A stretch of DNA of 58,175 nt, from assembly GCF_000282375.1 (NCBI RefSeq), contig NZ_AKJK01000115.1:1-58175 (forward strand). Reading direction: 5' to 3'. The position numbers and the translations under genes are program-made. Origin of the DNA: Pseudomonas sp. GM50 (GTDB lineage Bacteria > Pseudomonadota > Gammaproteobacteria > Pseudomonadales > Pseudomonadaceae). Under the pieces are notes generated by a model. The model searched no databases, was not told the origin of the DNA, and worked only from the letters and a program-made list of their open reading frames with translations. This document shows positions 24,650 to 33,104 of the stretch, one piece after another; the stretch's first letter is position 1; each line of letters starts with the position of its first letter.

Positions 24650-25829
24650 GTAGCCGTGCGATCTGTGCCGAGTCGTAACCCAAGTCGTGGAGTACTTGCG
24701 CATTGTGTTCACCCAGCTGCGGCCCGACCCATTCGGAGCTGCCGGGTGTCTCAGAGAGTTTTGGCACAATGCCGGGCATCTTGAAGTCCTTGCCGTCGGG
24801 CAGCTTGGCTTGCAGGAACATTTCCCGGGCCAGGTACTGCGGATCGCTGAACATGTCTTCGGCACTGAAGATCCGGCTGGCGGGAACGTCGGCCTGGTTC
24901 AGTTGCTCGATCACCGCGTCCAGTGGCAGTGAGTTGACCCAGCGATCGATCACCCCGTAAATCTCGTCGCGACGGCTATCGCGTCCGTCGTTGCTGGCCA
25001 GCACAGGGTCGTTGGCCAGGTCTTCGCGACCGATGATCAGCATGAAACGCTTGAAGATCGCATCGCCGTTGGCGCCGATCTGCACGTGTTTGCCATCGGC
25101 GCTGGTGTGAATGGAGGAGGGCGTGATGCCCGGCATGATGTTGCCGGTGCGTTCACGGATGAAGCCGAACACGTCGAACTCCGGAACCATGCTTTCCATC
25201 ATGGCGAAGATCGCTTCGTACAGCGCCACATCCACCACTTGTCCCAAGCCTCCATTGACCTCGCGATGACGCAAGGCCATCAGTGCACCGATCACACCCC
25301 AGAGCGCGGCAATCGAATCACCGATGGAAATCCCGGTGCGCACCGGCGGCCGGTCCTCGAACCCGGTGATGTAGCGCAGGCCGCCCATGGACTCACCGAC
25401 CGCGCCGAAGCCCGGCTGATCTTTCATCGGCCCGGTCTGGCCAAAACCCGAAAGTCGCACCATCACCAGTTTGGGGTTCAACGCGTGCAAGACTTCCCAA
25501 CCCAGGCCGAGTTTTTCCAGCACGCCGGGGCGAAAATTCTCGATCAAAATGTCCGCTTCGCTGAGCAGCTGTTTCAGAATCGCCAGGCCGTCCGGGTGTT
25601 TCAGGTTCAGGGTCAAAGACTTCTTGTTACGCGCCTGAACGAACCACCACAGCGAAGTGCCTTCGTACAACTTGCGCCATTTGCGCAGCGGATCGCCGCC
25701 GTCCGGGGACTCGATCTTGATCACTTCGGCGCCGAACTCGCCGCAAATACGCGAGGCAAACGGCCCGGCAATCAACGTACCCAATTCGATGACTTTCAGA
25801 CCGGAGAGCGGTTTGTTGGAAAACGGCAT
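24630..25829 (-). CDS. CaiB/BaiF family (family III) CoA-transferase
   Basis: The 399-aa enzyme transfers CoA between carboxylic acids. Visible family features are PLSGLKVIELGTLIAGPFA at the N-terminus, GAEVIKIESPDGGDPLR, NKKSLTLNLKHPDG, LIENFRPGVLEKLGLGW and the glycine-rich GFGQTGPMKDQPGFG. The substrate cannot be read from the sequence. I chose the ATG at 25829 (MPFSNKPLSG). A longer frame reaches upstream towards yaeQ but lacks family similarity. The gene is divergent from yaeQ and overlaps the start of the secreted protein downstream. Confidence 0.9.
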   Translation of the reverse strand: MPFSNKPLSGLKVIELGTLIAGPFASRICGEFGAEVIKIESPDGGDPLRKWRKLYEGTSLWWFVQARNKKSLTLNLKHPDGLAILKQLLSEADILIENFRPGVLEKLGLGWEVLHALNPKLVMVRLSGFGQTGPMKDQPGFGAVGESMGGLRYITGFEDRPPVRTGISIGDSIAALWGVIGALMALRHREVNGGLGQVVDVALYEAIFAMMESMVPEFDVFGFIRERTGNIMPGITPSSIHTSADGKHVQIGANGDAIFKRFMLIIGREDLANDPVLASNDGRDSRRDEIYGVIDRWVNSLPLDAVIEQLNQADVPASRIFSAEDMFSDPQYLAREMFLQAKLPDGKDFKMPGIVPKLSETPGSSEWVGPQLGEHNAQVLHDLGYDSAQIARLREDGAI

Positions 25830-25976
25830 GCTGAATCCTGTAGGACAAAGGCTGAGCGGATGCAGAGTTTTAACATAGGCCGACGTCCATCGCCCAAAGT
25901 TGATCGCCTTCAATTCGTTGATTGCCTGTTGCATCGGTTAGACTTGCCGCCTTTCCTCGTATCAAGAAGCCCGTTC

Positions 25977-26519
25977 ATGGCCCAGCCGTCCACGACCTAC
26001 AAGTTTGAACTGAACCTCACCGACCTCGATCGCAGTGTCTATGAGAGCGTGAAGCAGACCATCGCCCGTCACCCTTCGGAAACTGAAGAGCGCATGACCG
26101 TGCGGCTGCTGGCCTACGCCTTCTGGTACAACGAGCAGCTGTCCTTCGGTCGCGGTCTGTCAGACGTGGATGAGCCAGCGCTGTGGGAAAAGAGCCTGGA
26201 TGATCGTGTCCTGCACTGGATCGAAGTCGGTCAGCCAGACGCCGATCGCCTGACCTGGTGCTCGCGCCGAACCGAGCGCACCAGCCTGCTGGCTTACGGC
26301 AGCCTGCGGGTCTGGGAAACCAAAGTGATCCCGGCGATCAAAAACCTGAAAAACGTTCACATCGCCGCTGTACCCCAGGAAGTGCTGGAAACCCTGGCCA
26401 AGGACATGCCGCGCGTTATCAAGTGGGATGTGATGATCAGCGAAGGAACGATTTTCGTCACCGACGACCGTGGTCAGCACGAAGTCCAGTTGCAGTGGCT
26501 GAGCGGTGAACGCGGCTGA
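25977..26519 (+). CDS. yaeQ: YaeQ family protein
   Basis: The 180-aa cytoplasmic protein starts MAQPSTTYKFELNLTDLDRS and contains LLAYAFWYNEQLSFGRGLS and VLHWIEVGQPD, both diagnostic of YaeQ. The family has a PD-(D/E)XK nuclease-like fold. Its cellular role is not settled, although E. coli YaeQ was first reported to compensate for loss of RfaH. It lies 66 bp upstream of recJ on the same strand, probably cotranscribed. Confidence 0.9.
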   Translation: MAQPSTTYKFELNLTDLDRSVYESVKQTIARHPSETEERMTVRLLAYAFWYNEQLSFGRGLSDVDEPALWEKSLDDRVLHWIEVGQPDADRLTWCSRRTERTSLLAYGSLRVWETKVIPAIKNLKNVHIAAVPQEVLETLAKDMPRVIKWDVMISEGTIFVTDDRGQHEVQLQWLSGERG

Positions 26520-26585
26520 TTATTCGCCGTTGAACCGCGTTACCCGGTTTTATCCTACGTATTCAAGAGAAGCACCTGTCACCCC

Positions 26586-28295
26586 ATGCGCATCGAACCT
26601 CGCCTGTTGCCCGACACCCTGCCGTTCCTCGGTGATATTCCACCGCTGCTGACCCGCCTTTACGCAGCGCGGGGCGTGCAGTCCGAGGCTGAACTGGACA
26701 AGAGCCTGGTGCGGCTGATTCCGTACCAGCAACTCAAAGGCATCGATGCGGCGGTGGATTTGCTGGTGACGGCCCTGGAGCAACGTCAGCGGATTCTGAT
26801 CGTCGGCGACTTCGACGCCGACGGTGCGACGGCCAGCACCGTGGGCATGTTGGGGTTGCGCCTGTTGGGCGCGGCGCATGTCGACTATCTGGTGCCGAAC
26901 CGGTTCGAGTACGGCTATGGCCTGACGCCGGAGATCGTCGAAGTGGCGCTGACCCGCGAACCGCACCTGCTGATTACCGTGGACAACGGCATCTCCAGCG
27001 TCGAAGGCGTGGCGGCGGCAAAAAAGGCCGGGCTCAAGGTTCTCGTCACCGATCACCACTTGCCCGGTGATGAGCTGCCGTTGGCCGATGCCATCGTCAA
27101 TCCTAACCAGCCGGGTTGCGAGTTCCCGAGCAAAGCCCTGGCCGGCGTCGGGGTGATTTTCTATGTGCTGATGGCCCTGCGCGCGCGCTTGCGCAGCCTG
27201 GGTTGGTACGAGAGCAAGCCGCAGCCGAACATTGGCGAACTGCTGGACCTGGTGGCGCTGGGCAGCGTCGCCGACGTGGTGCCACTGGATGCCAATAACC
27301 GGATTCTGGTGCATCAGGGCCTCGAGCGGATTCGCGCCGGGCGCGCTCGGCCGGGTCTCAAGGCGATCCTTGAAGTGGCCAAGCGTGACCATTCGCGCAT
27401 CACCTCCACCGATCTGGGCTTCATCCTTGGCCCGCGCCTGAACGCGGCGGGGCGTCTGGACGATATGAGCCTGGGCATCGAATGCCTGCTCACCGAAGAC
27501 GCGGGCGCTGCCCGTGAAATGGCCGCTCAGCTGGATGGCATGAACCAGGACCGCAAATCCATCGAGCAGGGCATGCAGCGTGAGGCGCTGGCCCAGCTCA
27601 AGGATTTACCGCTGGAATCGATGCCGTTCGGCCTGTGCCTGTTCGATCCCGAGTGGCACCAGGGTGTCATCGGTATCCTCGCCTCTCGTATGAAAGAGCG
27701 CTATTTCCGTCCGACCATTGCCTTTGCCGATGCCGGCGATGGCCTGCTCAAGGGCTCGGGGCGTTCGGTCCAGGGCTTTCATATTCGTGACGCCTTGAGC
27801 GTGGTCGCGGCGCAGCATCCGAACCTGATCAGCAAATACGGCGGCCACGCCATGGCGGCGGGCCTGACGTTGCCGGAAGAGAATTTTCCGTTGTTTGCCG
27901 AGGCCTTCGACGCTGAAGTGCGTAGGCAGTTGCGTGAAGATGACCTGACCGGGCGCCTGCTGTCGGACGGCACGTTGGCGGTCGAAGAGTTTCACCTGGA
28001 ACTGGCCCGCGCCCTGCGCCACGCCGGGCCGTGGGGGCAACACTTCCCGGAGCCGCTGTTTCACGGGGTGTTCCAGTTGGTCGAGCAACGCGTCGTGGGT
28101 GAGCGGCACCTCAAAGTGGTGCTGAAGAGTGAATGCGGTTCGGTGAAGCTTGATGGAATCGCCTTCGGTATCGACCGCGACATCTGGCCAAATCCGACCA
28201 TCAAGTGGGTGGAATTGGCCTACAAACTCGACCTCAATGAGTTCCGTGGGAACGAGACCGTTCAGTTGATGATTGCCCACATCGAACCGCGTTAA
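26586..28295 (+). CDS. recJ: Single-stranded-DNA-specific exonuclease RecJ
   Basis: RecJ degrades single-stranded DNA 5' to 3' in recombination and mismatch repair. The 569-aa product is full length. The DHH phosphoesterase motifs are intact: VGDFDADGATAS, TVDNGISS, VTDHHLPGDE, ALGSVADVVPL, and the DHHA1 part with GSGRSVQGFHIRDAL and KYGGHAMAAGLTL. A C-terminal OB domain follows. It is downstream of yaeQ, and a REP element follows the stop. Confidence 0.96.
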   Translation: MRIEPRLLPDTLPFLGDIPPLLTRLYAARGVQSEAELDKSLVRLIPYQQLKGIDAAVDLLVTALEQRQRILIVGDFDADGATASTVGMLGLRLLGAAHVDYLVPNRFEYGYGLTPEIVEVALTREPHLLITVDNGISSVEGVAAAKKAGLKVLVTDHHLPGDELPLADAIVNPNQPGCEFPSKALAGVGVIFYVLMALRARLRSLGWYESKPQPNIGELLDLVALGSVADVVPLDANNRILVHQGLERIRAGRARPGLKAILEVAKRDHSRITSTDLGFILGPRLNAAGRLDDMSLGIECLLTEDAGAAREMAAQLDGMNQDRKSIEQGMQREALAQLKDLPLESMPFGLCLFDPEWHQGVIGILASRMKERYFRPTIAFADAGDGLLKGSGRSVQGFHIRDALSVVAAQHPNLISKYGGHAMAAGLTLPEENFPLFAEAFDAEVRRQLREDDLTGRLLSDGTLAVEEFHLELARALRHAGPWGQHFPEPLFHGVFQLVEQRVVGERHLKVVLKSECGSVKLDGIAFGIDRDIWPNPTIKWVELAYKLDLNEFRGNETVQLMIAHIEPR

Positions 28296-28299
28296 GGCC

Positions 28300-28363
28300 T
28301 TCGCGGGCAAGCCTTGCTCCTACAGATCACCGAAATCTGTAGGAGCGAGGCTTGCCCGCGAAA
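28300..28363. repeat. REP pair (REPIN), TAGGAGCGAGGCTTGCC type
   Basis: The arms TTCGCGGGCAAGCC and GGCTTGCCCGCGAA, extended by CTCCTACAG and CTGTAGGAG, are separated by only 11 bp. This is the shortest such pair in the window and begins 4 bp after the recJ stop. Confidence 0.9.
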
Positions 28364-28562
28364 GCAATTTCCCTCACACCGAATCTCTCTAAACCCTCCC
28401 TCATCCCCCGATGTCGACTAGGCTCTAAGCACTGCTTGATTATCCTTGTGACGTCTTGTCGAATTTTTTGCCCGCGGGGGCGGGTGCTGCACCTTTTTCC
28501 TGTCACTCGTCGACTATTCAAACAGAACCCTGGAGCCTGCCCACTGATTCGAGAGGTGCCCC

Positions 28563-29669
28563 ATGAGTCTGCTGCTTGAACCCTATACCCTTCGTCAATT
28601 GACCCTGCTTAACCGCATTGCGGTGTCACCGATGTGCCAGTACTCCAGCGTCGATGGGCTGGCCAATGACTGGCATCTGGTCCACCTCGGCAGCCGTGCT
28701 ATCGGCGGCGCTGGTCTGGTGTTCACCGAAGCCACGGCGGTCACCGCCGACGGGCGGATTACTGCCCAGGACCTCGGTCTCTGGAATGATCAACAGATCG
28801 AACCCTTGCAACGTATTACGCGCTTCATCGCCGCCCAAGGCGCCGTTGCCGGTATCCAGTTGGCCCATGCCGGGCGCAAGGCCAGCACGCATCGGCCGTG
28901 GCTCGGCAAGCATGGCAGCGTCAAGCCGGAAGACGGCGGCTGGATCCCGGTCGGTCCTTCGCCGATCGCCTTCGACCCCCAGCACACACCACCGAAGCAG
29001 CTCGATGAGGGCGAGATCGCTGACGTCATCCAGGCCTTCGTCGATTCGGCAAAACGGGCGCTGACCGCCGGTTTCAAAGTGGTCGAAGTACACGCCGCCC
29101 ACGGTTACCTGTTGCACCAATTTCTTTCGCCTCTGAGCAATCAGCGGCGCGATCAGTACGGCGGTTCGTTCGAGAATCGGATTCGGCTGGTACTGCAAGT
29201 CACCGAAGCGGTGCGGGCCGTGTGGCCTGAAGAGTTACCGGTGTTTGTGCGGGTGTCGGCCACCGATTGGGTGGAGGACGGCTGGAACCCCGATGAAACC
29301 GTGGAGCTGGCGCGACGCCTAAAAGATCTGGGCGTGGACCTGATCGACGTCTCGTCGGGCGGTACGGCGGTAAACGCCGAGATTCCTACAGGCCCCGGTT
29401 ATCAAACCCGTTTCGCCGAACGCGTACGCAAAGAGTCAGGCATTGCCACCGGCACCGTAGGAATGATCACCGAACCGGCCCAGGCCGAGCACATTCTGCG
29501 CACCTGTCAGGCCGACATCATCTTCCTCGCCCGGGAATTGTTGCGTGATCCGTATTGGCCGCTGCATGCCGATGACGATCTGGGCGGGCACAAAGCTATC
29601 TGGCCGGCGCAATACCAGCGGGCCACCCATCGTGACCAGCCGATTCATGAATCGGATTTGCGTGACTGA
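28563..29669 (+). CDS. xenA: NADH:flavin oxidoreductase of the old yellow enzyme family, XenA-like
   Basis: This FMN-dependent ene-reductase of 368 aa is close in length and motifs to XenA of Pseudomonas and YqjM of Bacillus. Cys25 in SPMCQYSSVDG modulates the flavin. The substrate-binding His pair is in VEVHAAHGYLLHQFLSPLSNQR, and QLAHAGRKAS carries the expected Gln and His. XenA-type enzymes reduce activated alkenes, quinones and nitro compounds. The physiological substrate is unknown. A terminator follows. The symbol is by similarity. Confidence 0.87.
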   Translation: MSLLLEPYTLRQLTLLNRIAVSPMCQYSSVDGLANDWHLVHLGSRAIGGAGLVFTEATAVTADGRITAQDLGLWNDQQIEPLQRITRFIAAQGAVAGIQLAHAGRKASTHRPWLGKHGSVKPEDGGWIPVGPSPIAFDPQHTPPKQLDEGEIADVIQAFVDSAKRALTAGFKVVEVHAAHGYLLHQFLSPLSNQRRDQYGGSFENRIRLVLQVTEAVRAVWPEELPVFVRVSATDWVEDGWNPDETVELARRLKDLGVDLIDVSSGGTAVNAEIPTGPGYQTRFAERVRKESGIATGTVGMITEPAQAEHILRTCQADIIFLARELLRDPYWPLHADDDLGGHKAIWPAQYQRATHRDQPIHESDLRD

Positions 29670-29686
29670 ATGCCGCTGTAAAAACC

Positions 29687-29720
29687 AAAAAGCCCCGGTC
29701 GTGTTGACCGGGGCTTTTTT
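29687..29720 (+). terminator. Terminator of the ene-reductase gene
   Basis: AAAAGCCCCGGTC, the loop GTGTT and GACCGGGGCTTTTTT form a perfect stem of at least 10 bp flanked by A and T runs, so it may also work on the minus strand. Confidence 0.9.
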
Positions 29721-29760
29721 GCGTTTCTGTGCTGAGATGTTTGTTGTCTGTCAGGCCGTC

Positions 29761-29834
29761 TTCGCGGGCAAGCCTCGCTCCTACAAGGCGGAGCGTTCAT
29801 CACCGATCCCGTAGGAGCGAGCCTGCTCGCGATG
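29761..29834. repeat. REP pair of mixed type
   Basis: The left arm is TTCGCGGGCAAGCCTCGCTCC. The right arm is of the other subtype (GTAGGAGCGAGCCTGCTCGC). The two arms pair imperfectly. It lies between convergent genes. Confidence 0.75.
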
Positions 29835-29860
29835 GGGCCAGTTCAGACATCCGTTTACTC

Positions 29861-31486
29861 TCAGGTGTACTTACGCTTCTCCGGCGCCGGCGGGAAATAC
29901 TGGTACAACCAGGTTTCACTCAACGTCCGGTCATTGGTGCGAATGAACAACCGCAACTCCACCGGTGCCACGCTGTCATTGGTCGGGTACCAGTCGAAGG
30001 TAATGCGGTAGCCCTTGATGTCATCGAGCACCAACACGTTGAAGTCCTTCACTTCGCCGTTCGAGCAGGTCACCACCGGCTCGATCCCCGCGCCTTCGGG
30101 CAAACGGTCCAGACCACCACCGGTGAAATCCACGGCAAAGCGTCGCGCCCAGACCTCTGGGTAATGCTCGCCCGGCGCCCAGCCTTCAATGAAACCTCCC
30201 ATGCCTGAACGGGTAGCGTTGACCCGTGCCAGAGGCGTGCTCACCGGTGGCAGGGAGCTCCAATAGAGCTTGTAGCCGTAGTTGAGGGAATCCCCGGCCG
30301 CGACCGGTTTTTTCGGTGTCCAGAACGCAACGATGTTATCCAGGGTTTCGCCGGTTGTAGGAATTTCCAGCAAATCGATAGAGCCTTCGCCCCACGCGGT
30401 CGTAGGCTCTACCCACAGGCTCGGGCGCTTGCTGTACCAATCGACGGTGTCCTGATAATTGGCGAACTCGTGATCGGTCTGCACCAGACCAAAGCCTTTT
30501 GGGTCGGTGTCGGCAAAGGCATTGAATTGCAGGGTGGCCGGGTTGTTCAGTGGGCGGCAGATCCACTCGCCATTGCCGCGCCACATGGCCAGGCGATCGG
30601 AATCGTGGATTTGCGGGTGAATGGTGTCGCACATGCGCCGTTCATGCTTGCCGCAGCTGAACATGCTGGTCATCGGCGCGATGCCCAGCTGTTCGATGGC
30701 GGTGCGGGCATTGACGTGAGCGTCGACGTCCATCACCACGCGCTCGGCCTGGCAGTCGATGTCAAAACGGTAGGCGCCAGTGGCGCTCGGCGAATCGAGC
30801 AGGGCGTAAACCACGAAACGGGTGCTGTCCTTGTCCGGTGTCTCGAACCAGAACTTGGTGAAGTCCGGAAATTCTTCACGCTTCTTGGCGTACGTATCGA
30901 TCGCCAGGCCGCGGGCCGACAAACCGTACTGGCCGGTGGCATCTACCGCACGGAAATAGCTGGCGCCGAGGAAGGACAACACGTCGTGCTTATCCAGCTC
31001 CGGGGCCTTGAACAGCTTGAACCCGGAGAAACCCAGGTCGCCTTTGAGCTGCTTAGTGTCGACGGTAGTTTTTTCGTAGTTGAACAGCGACGGGCGGAAA
31101 TGCACCTCGCGCGCCAGTCGAGTCTTGGGATCGACGCTGTACATGCGCACCGGTTGCTTGAAACCCATGCCGACGTGGAAAAACTGCACGTCCAGCTGAC
31201 CCTTCAAGTCCTTCCACAGCGAGTGATTGCCGTCGTAGCGGATCGCGTTGAAATTCTGCGGCGTCATGGTCGCCAGCGTCGGCGGCAGCACCTGCTTGGT
31301 GTCCTGATAAGGCTTGCCGGCGAGCTGTTTGGCCTGGCTCTTCAGCGCTTCGAAGTCGAACGCCACAGCGTCGCCATCAGCAGCGCTGCTGCCAGCCCAG
31401 GCGCGTGCAGCCAATAGGCCGGTGGCCGAAAGACCGGTGTAAGCCGCGATGGCCATGGAGGCTTTAAGCAAATTCCTGCGGTGCAT
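29861..31486 (-). CDS. opgD: Glucan biosynthesis protein D
   Basis: The 541-aa periplasmic protein shapes osmoregulated periplasmic glucans. It has a twin-arginine signal (MHRRNLLKASMAIAAYTG, cleavage near AWAGS) and then the MdoG/OpgD domain. FDFEALKSQAKQLAGKPYQ, YDGNHSLWKDLKGQLDVQFF and YSVDPKTRLAREVHFRPSLF are typical. Tat export distinguishes OpgD from OpgG. The ATG at 31486 is chosen so that the RR motif lies at the N-terminus. Upstream in-frame starts would bury the signal. The gene is monocistronic and convergent with the ene-reductase. Confidence 0.94.
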   Translation of the reverse strand: MHRRNLLKASMAIAAYTGLSATGLLAARAWAGSSAADGDAVAFDFEALKSQAKQLAGKPYQDTKQVLPPTLATMTPQNFNAIRYDGNHSLWKDLKGQLDVQFFHVGMGFKQPVRMYSVDPKTRLAREVHFRPSLFNYEKTTVDTKQLKGDLGFSGFKLFKAPELDKHDVLSFLGASYFRAVDATGQYGLSARGLAIDTYAKKREEFPDFTKFWFETPDKDSTRFVVYALLDSPSATGAYRFDIDCQAERVVMDVDAHVNARTAIEQLGIAPMTSMFSCGKHERRMCDTIHPQIHDSDRLAMWRGNGEWICRPLNNPATLQFNAFADTDPKGFGLVQTDHEFANYQDTVDWYSKRPSLWVEPTTAWGEGSIDLLEIPTTGETLDNIVAFWTPKKPVAAGDSLNYGYKLYWSSLPPVSTPLARVNATRSGMGGFIEGWAPGEHYPEVWARRFAVDFTGGGLDRLPEGAGIEPVVTCSNGEVKDFNVLVLDDIKGYRITFDWYPTNDSVAPVELRLFIRTNDRTLSETWLYQYFPPAPEKRKYT

Positions 31487-31897
31487 AAGTACAACCTGTC
31501 GTGAACAATCCCGCGCCGTTCCTGGCACGTGCTGGATCAAAAATAACGGTTCGGACATGCCTTGGCCAAACGCAACGGACTTTAGAACAGATGCCAAATA
31601 GCTTAAACCGTTCGGTGAAAGAGCAAAAATGATTGATGGCACCGCGACAGCGCGGCAATGAAACAAGACATGTCAGGTAACGTTTCTCACAGCACTTTCT
31701 GATTTATAGGGCATATCTGCTTTTCTCGACTAATTACTCTAAAAACTGCTTTTCAGCGCCGATTTAATTTCTATTCTATGGGCATGACCGGTTTCGGCCC
31801 TTCAGGCCGGTGGGTTCAGCGGGTACAAGGTGGTCGCTGAAAGTGATAGGGCGATGCGGTTTTGAAGTTTTCTCTGACGTATAGAAGGACATCGTCC
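31487..31897. other. Intergenic region between divergent genes, nothing recognised
   Basis: This 411-bp stretch holds the promoters of opgD (minus) and the 61-aa gene (plus). A GC stem near 31788-31811 (ACCGGTTTC with GGCCGGT) is weak. I see no gene, REP or terminator. Confidence 0.3.
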
Positions 31898-32083
31898 ATG
31901 TCGAAAGTACAAGGCATCACTGAAATATTAGGAATCTTCCCTTGCCTGACCACCGGTCGGCGAAGGCGTCGGCTCAGTTCGGAGGAGTTGAAGTTGGTGG
32001 AGCGGTATCGCGAACTGTCGGAGAGCGACCGGATTGCGATGCGGTATCTGGTGGATGCGATGAGGAGTGTTTCGCGGTTTTAA
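31898..32083 (+). CDS. Conserved small protein, 61 aa
   Basis: The product starts MSKVQGITEILGIFPCLTTG, has a basic patch RRRRR and ends with a helical segment (ELKLVERYRELSESDRIAMR). The C-terminal helix resembles the tail of some phage-type regulators, and similar small proteins occur in other Pseudomonas genomes. The ATG at 31898 has AAGGA 11 bases upstream. Role unknown. It sits beside the Bro-N gene, in convergent orientation. Confidence 0.6.
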   Translation: MSKVQGITEILGIFPCLTTGRRRRRLSSEELKLVERYRELSESDRIAMRYLVDAMRSVSRF

Positions 32084-32114
32084 CGGTAGGAGATCGAGGG
32101 ATGTTGGAAACCCA

Positions 32115-32144
32115 GAGGGGCGGACTGTAAAAGTCCGTCCCTTT
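32115..32144 (+). terminator. Hairpin between convergent small gene and Bro-N gene
   Basis: GGGGCGGACT, a short loop and AGTCCGTCCC are followed by TTTGTG. The tail is short of T, so termination is only likely. Confidence 0.5.
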
Positions 32145-32168
32145 GTGCATCAGTTCAACGACTACAAA

Positions 32169-32666
32169 TCAAATCGTGAATGGCCGCTGTGCCTGCATCA
32201 GATCAGGCATGTCCCGCCATTTGATCCAGGCCTGATGCTGCCAATGCAGCAGCGGCACAGAGATCCCAGCCCACTGCAACGAACTCAGGCTCGGGATGTT
32301 TCCCACCGATGCTGCGTTCGAATCACGCAGCATTGGCATGACCTCATTGCTCAGCCACTGGCGCAGGTTTCGGTTTTCCGGGACGAAATGATGAACGAGC
32401 AGGGCATACATCCCTGATTCACTGACCATCAGTGATTCGGTCGTTTTGCCGTTCTTCAGCAGCCACACATATTGGCGTTGATCAGGATCGAGCTTCAGGG
32501 TGAGTCGTTGGTCCAGCGGTCGACCCATTAAGCGACCAAGGTCTTGGACACAGAACCAGGCTTGGTTGTCCTGCATAAAAGCGTGGAGGAAACGGTTGTG
32601 GCGGGTGAAGACAGTAGGAGTGTAATGAGGATGGATTTCAGAGGGATTTAGCGTGTGCTCAAGCAT
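32169..32666 (-). CDS. Bro-N domain protein, prophage antirepressor-like
   Basis: The 165-aa product has a Bro-N (antirepressor N-terminal) domain. RFLHAFMQDNQAWFCVQDLG is followed by LMGRPLDQRL, and the core contains ESGMYALLVHHFVPENRNLRQWLSNEVMP. These domains bind DNA in phage antirepressors. The C-terminal domain (about 130-165) is not one I recognise. No phage genes are nearby. The ATG at 32666 overlaps the stop of a 66-aa upstream ORF by 8 bp, and the leader is structured. The overlap suggests coupled translation. Confidence 0.85.
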   Translation of the reverse strand: MLEHTLNPSEIHPHYTPTVFTRHNRFLHAFMQDNQAWFCVQDLGRLMGRPLDQRLTLKLDPDQRQYVWLLKNGKTTESLMVSESGMYALLVHHFVPENRNLRQWLSNEVMPMLRDSNAASVGNIPSLSSLQWAGISVPLLHWQHQAWIKWRDMPDLMQAQRPFTI

Positions 32667-32859
32667 TTTTCGACTCCATGTTGAAAAGGAAGCCGCCACT
32701 AATCCTTCGACAGATTGGGGTGGCGGACCGCGCGGCGTTCGAAGTCGGAACATTCTCGATCAACATGTAAGCCGAGAGGCCCGCGCCACACGGCCCACCA
32801 TAAAGCGAAGCTGAAAGGCAAAAATTGCCCCAGTTCATATGGGGGCGCGGATGCGCCAT
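32659..32859 (-). CDS. 66-aa leader ORF overlapping the Bro-N gene
   Basis: The frame begins MAHPRPHMNWGNFCLSAS, contains ICRRISGGFLFNMESKNA at the end and stops within the Bro-N start as ATGCTTGA. Its start lies in one arm of a 25-30-nt inverted repeat. Similar leader-like frames ending in a GFLF motif come to mind upstream of phage-type regulators in other bacteria, but I cannot verify this. It may be a real peptide, or a regulatory leader whose translation controls Bro-N. No strong ribosome site is seen. Confidence 0.4.
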   Translation of the reverse strand: MAHPRPHMNWGNFCLSASLYGGPCGAGLSAYMLIENVPTSNAARSATPICRRISGGFLFNMESKNA

Positions 32860-32881
32860 GTTGATGATGTTCCGGCTTCGA
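32737..32881 (-). promoter_or_regulatory. Large stem-loop in the Bro-N leader
   Basis: The arm at 32737-32767 is the near reverse complement of the arm at 32857-32881. CATGTTGAT, TGTTCCG and CTTCGA are shared, with a few small gaps. The loop is about 89 nt. A further 7-bp stem GTCGCTG/CAGCGAC lies just upstream at 32888-32907. Together they suggest RNA- or DNA-level control of the leader ORF and the Bro-N gene. The rest of 32882-33104 shows no gene. Confidence 0.5.
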
Positions 32882-33104
32882 CCCCGGGTCGCTGGTTTGG
32901 CAGCGACGAGGTAAAGCCTATCGTTCAGGCGCTCGCGGCGCCAAGTCTACTCTGGCGACGCTTGTTGTAGGAATCGTTGCCTTTACTTGAAGGTTCCATC
33001 TGTAGGAATTTCCTGTTTTTGCACGAGGTGCAGAGAGACAGCGCCAAATGAATGGTTTTTCCTATATTTATTCTGCTTTCCGGAGTTAAGTGCAGGATTT
33101 CTAC

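Noticed and set aside
24647..24865. A longer start for the TIGR02285-like protein inside the CoA-transferase gene
   Set aside because: It would place about 70 extra residues before the signal peptide and prevent export.
25086..25976. A long upstream extension of yaeQ running antisense through the CoA-transferase gene
   Set aside because: YaeQ proteins begin at the ATG at 25977. The extension has no family similarity and lies on top of a clear gene.
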